DNA from: CAVTRI01 sp963737075
Lineage (GTDB): Bacteria > Actinomycetota > Acidimicrobiia > Acidimicrobiales > Palsa-688
Length of the DNA: 64,000 nt
Reading direction: 5' to 3'
Assembly: GCA_963737075.1 (NCBI GenBank)
Contig: CAVTRI010000001.1
Location: 1,116,001-1,180,000 of the forward strand
In this document: one piece after another, positions 63,577 to 64,000 of the stretch
Layout of the letters: every line of letters starts with the position of its first letter
How positions within the stretch are numbered: position 1 is the first letter of the stretch
Translations under genes and position numbers: made by a program
The notes under the pieces: model-generated
Told to the model about the DNA's origin: nothing
The model's database searches: none
Seen by the model: only the letters and a program-made list of their open reading frames with translations

Positions 63577-63746
63577 GCACCACCCCGGTGGACCTGGAGC
63601 AGCTGGCCAGGCGGGAGTACGCGTACGGCTTCGTCTCCGACCTGGCGCCGCGGGGGTTGAGCGAGGCTGTGCCCGGCGGGCTGGAGCACGCGGTGCAGGA
63701 GGCAGCAGAGGAATGCCCCGGGGAGTGCATTTTCATCGAGGAATGA
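63573..63746 (+). CDS. 57-aa SufB-N-terminus/ferredoxin-tail-like peptide
   Basis: From GTG 63573, overlapping the HHE-DUF2249 stop by 4 nt. The first half LEQLARREYAYGFVSDLAPRGLSE resembles the start of SufB, and the end LEHAVQEAAEECPGECIFIEE is like the C-terminus of bacterial ferredoxins (CPxECI.(V/I)E). Only two Cys are present, too few for a cluster alone; it could complement a partner or be a scaffold. The middle cluster-binding part of a ferredoxin is absent. No frameshift explanation was found. The overlap supports that it is translated. Confidence 0.6.
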   Translation: MSTTPVDLEQLARREYAYGFVSDLAPRGLSEAVPGGLEHAVQEAAEECPGECIFIEE

Positions 63747-63975
63747 GGGGCGCGGCCTGCCCAGCGGCCGTCGTCGGAGCGGCGGCCAACATGCGGGCGG
63801 GCGTGGCTGCAAGGTTGGCGGCGGCCACGATCCCGCAGACGGCCAGCAGCCCACCCCCGAGGCCGGTGAGCACCGGCCCGTCGGCCGCCAGGCCGGCGCA
63901 CACCGACGCGATCCCCGTGGTCAATAGACCGTAGGTGGCGGTGGCCCAGCGGTGGTCGTAGAGGTCGGCGAACAT
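63733..63975 (-). CDS. Two-helix membrane protein, 80 aa
   Basis: From ATG 63975: ADLYDHRWATATYGLLTTGI, ASVCAGLAADG, PVLTGLGGGLLAVCGIVAAA, NLAATPARMLAAAP. Two hydrophobic helices with a short hairpin. It converges with the 57-aa gene with a 14-nt overlap. Upstream at 63977-63999 AGCGGCC/GGCCGCT can form a stem-loop. Unknown function. Confidence 0.5.
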   Translation of the reverse strand: MFADLYDHRWATATYGLLTTGIASVCAGLAADGPVLTGLGGGLLAVCGIVAAANLAATPARMLAAAPTTAAGQAAPLIPR

Positions 63976-64000
63976 CAGCGGCCGGCCGGAGGGGCCGCTC

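Overview
The window is high-GC, actinobacterial-type DNA. Pointers are two F420-dependent luciferase-like oxidoreductases, an actinomycete integrative-conjugative-element (AICE) style Rep/FtsK/XRE set, frequent GTG starts and actinobacterial IS families. It is an accessory, rearranged stretch: at least nine insertion-sequence remnants or copies, several inserted in each other, and many genes with single-base frameshifts. I cannot place it below phylum. No tRNA, rRNA or CRISPR array was seen.

Layout. 0-4.1 kb: a PIN-like toxin fragment, three poorly known co-directional genes and a Doc-type toxin-antitoxin pair. 4.1-9.7 kb: an AICE remnant on the minus strand, made of a serine recombinase lacking its catalytic domain, a frameshifted Rep, an FtsK-type transfer ATPase fused to a small N-terminal Pra-like domain, an XRE regulator and a monooxygenase-like gene. 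10-17 kb: F420 oxidoreductase, SDR remnant, an intact thiamine-diphosphate enzyme/zinc alcohol dehydrogenase pair, and broken regulator and dehydrogenase genes. 17-21 kb: IS5-type and IS110 transposases around a VOC-fold protein. 20.8-33 kb: serine hydrolase and PPOX genes, decayed tyrosine recombinases, a phosphodiester glycosidase lipoprotein, a broken VapC, a SulP tail, a DUF2332 gene, a second F420 oxidoreductase, and decayed trypsin-like protease and GH3 genes.

33.09-38.06 kb is the highlight: an intact, less GC-rich three-gene operon encoding a 188-residue Cys-rich precursor, a LanC cyclase and a full-length LanB dehydratase. The C-terminal 60 residues of the precursor hold ten Cys, each preceded at short range by its own Ser/Thr, while the 129-residue leader has no Cys. 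This predicts a class I lanthipeptide with about ten small, mostly consecutive rings and an unusually large leader. No transporter, protease or immunity gene is visible nearby.

38.3-42.8 kb is a nest of IS256, serine recombinase, IS3 and IS30 pieces ending in a broken PRC-barrel gene. 43-51.4 kb is a minus-strand sugar/pentose-phosphate operon (aldose 1-epimerase, zwf, gnd, HAD phosphatase, ACS-type MFS transporter, 2-hydroxyacid dehydrogenase, DUF488), with several frameshifts and an IS in the transporter. 51.4-59.8 kb holds an IS1182 element interrupted by a second copy of that IS, an intact IS256, an IS256 fragment and a SNF2 helicase interrupted by a third copy. 59.8-64 kb holds a VapBC pair with a heptad-repeat operator, an HTH regulator, a small membrane protein, a hemerythrin/DUF2249 fusion protein and a 57-residue SufB/ferredoxin-like peptide.

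The frameshift density is high enough that either extensive pseudogenisation or uncorrected sequencing indels must be considered. Calls of 'pseudogene' below describe the sequence as given.
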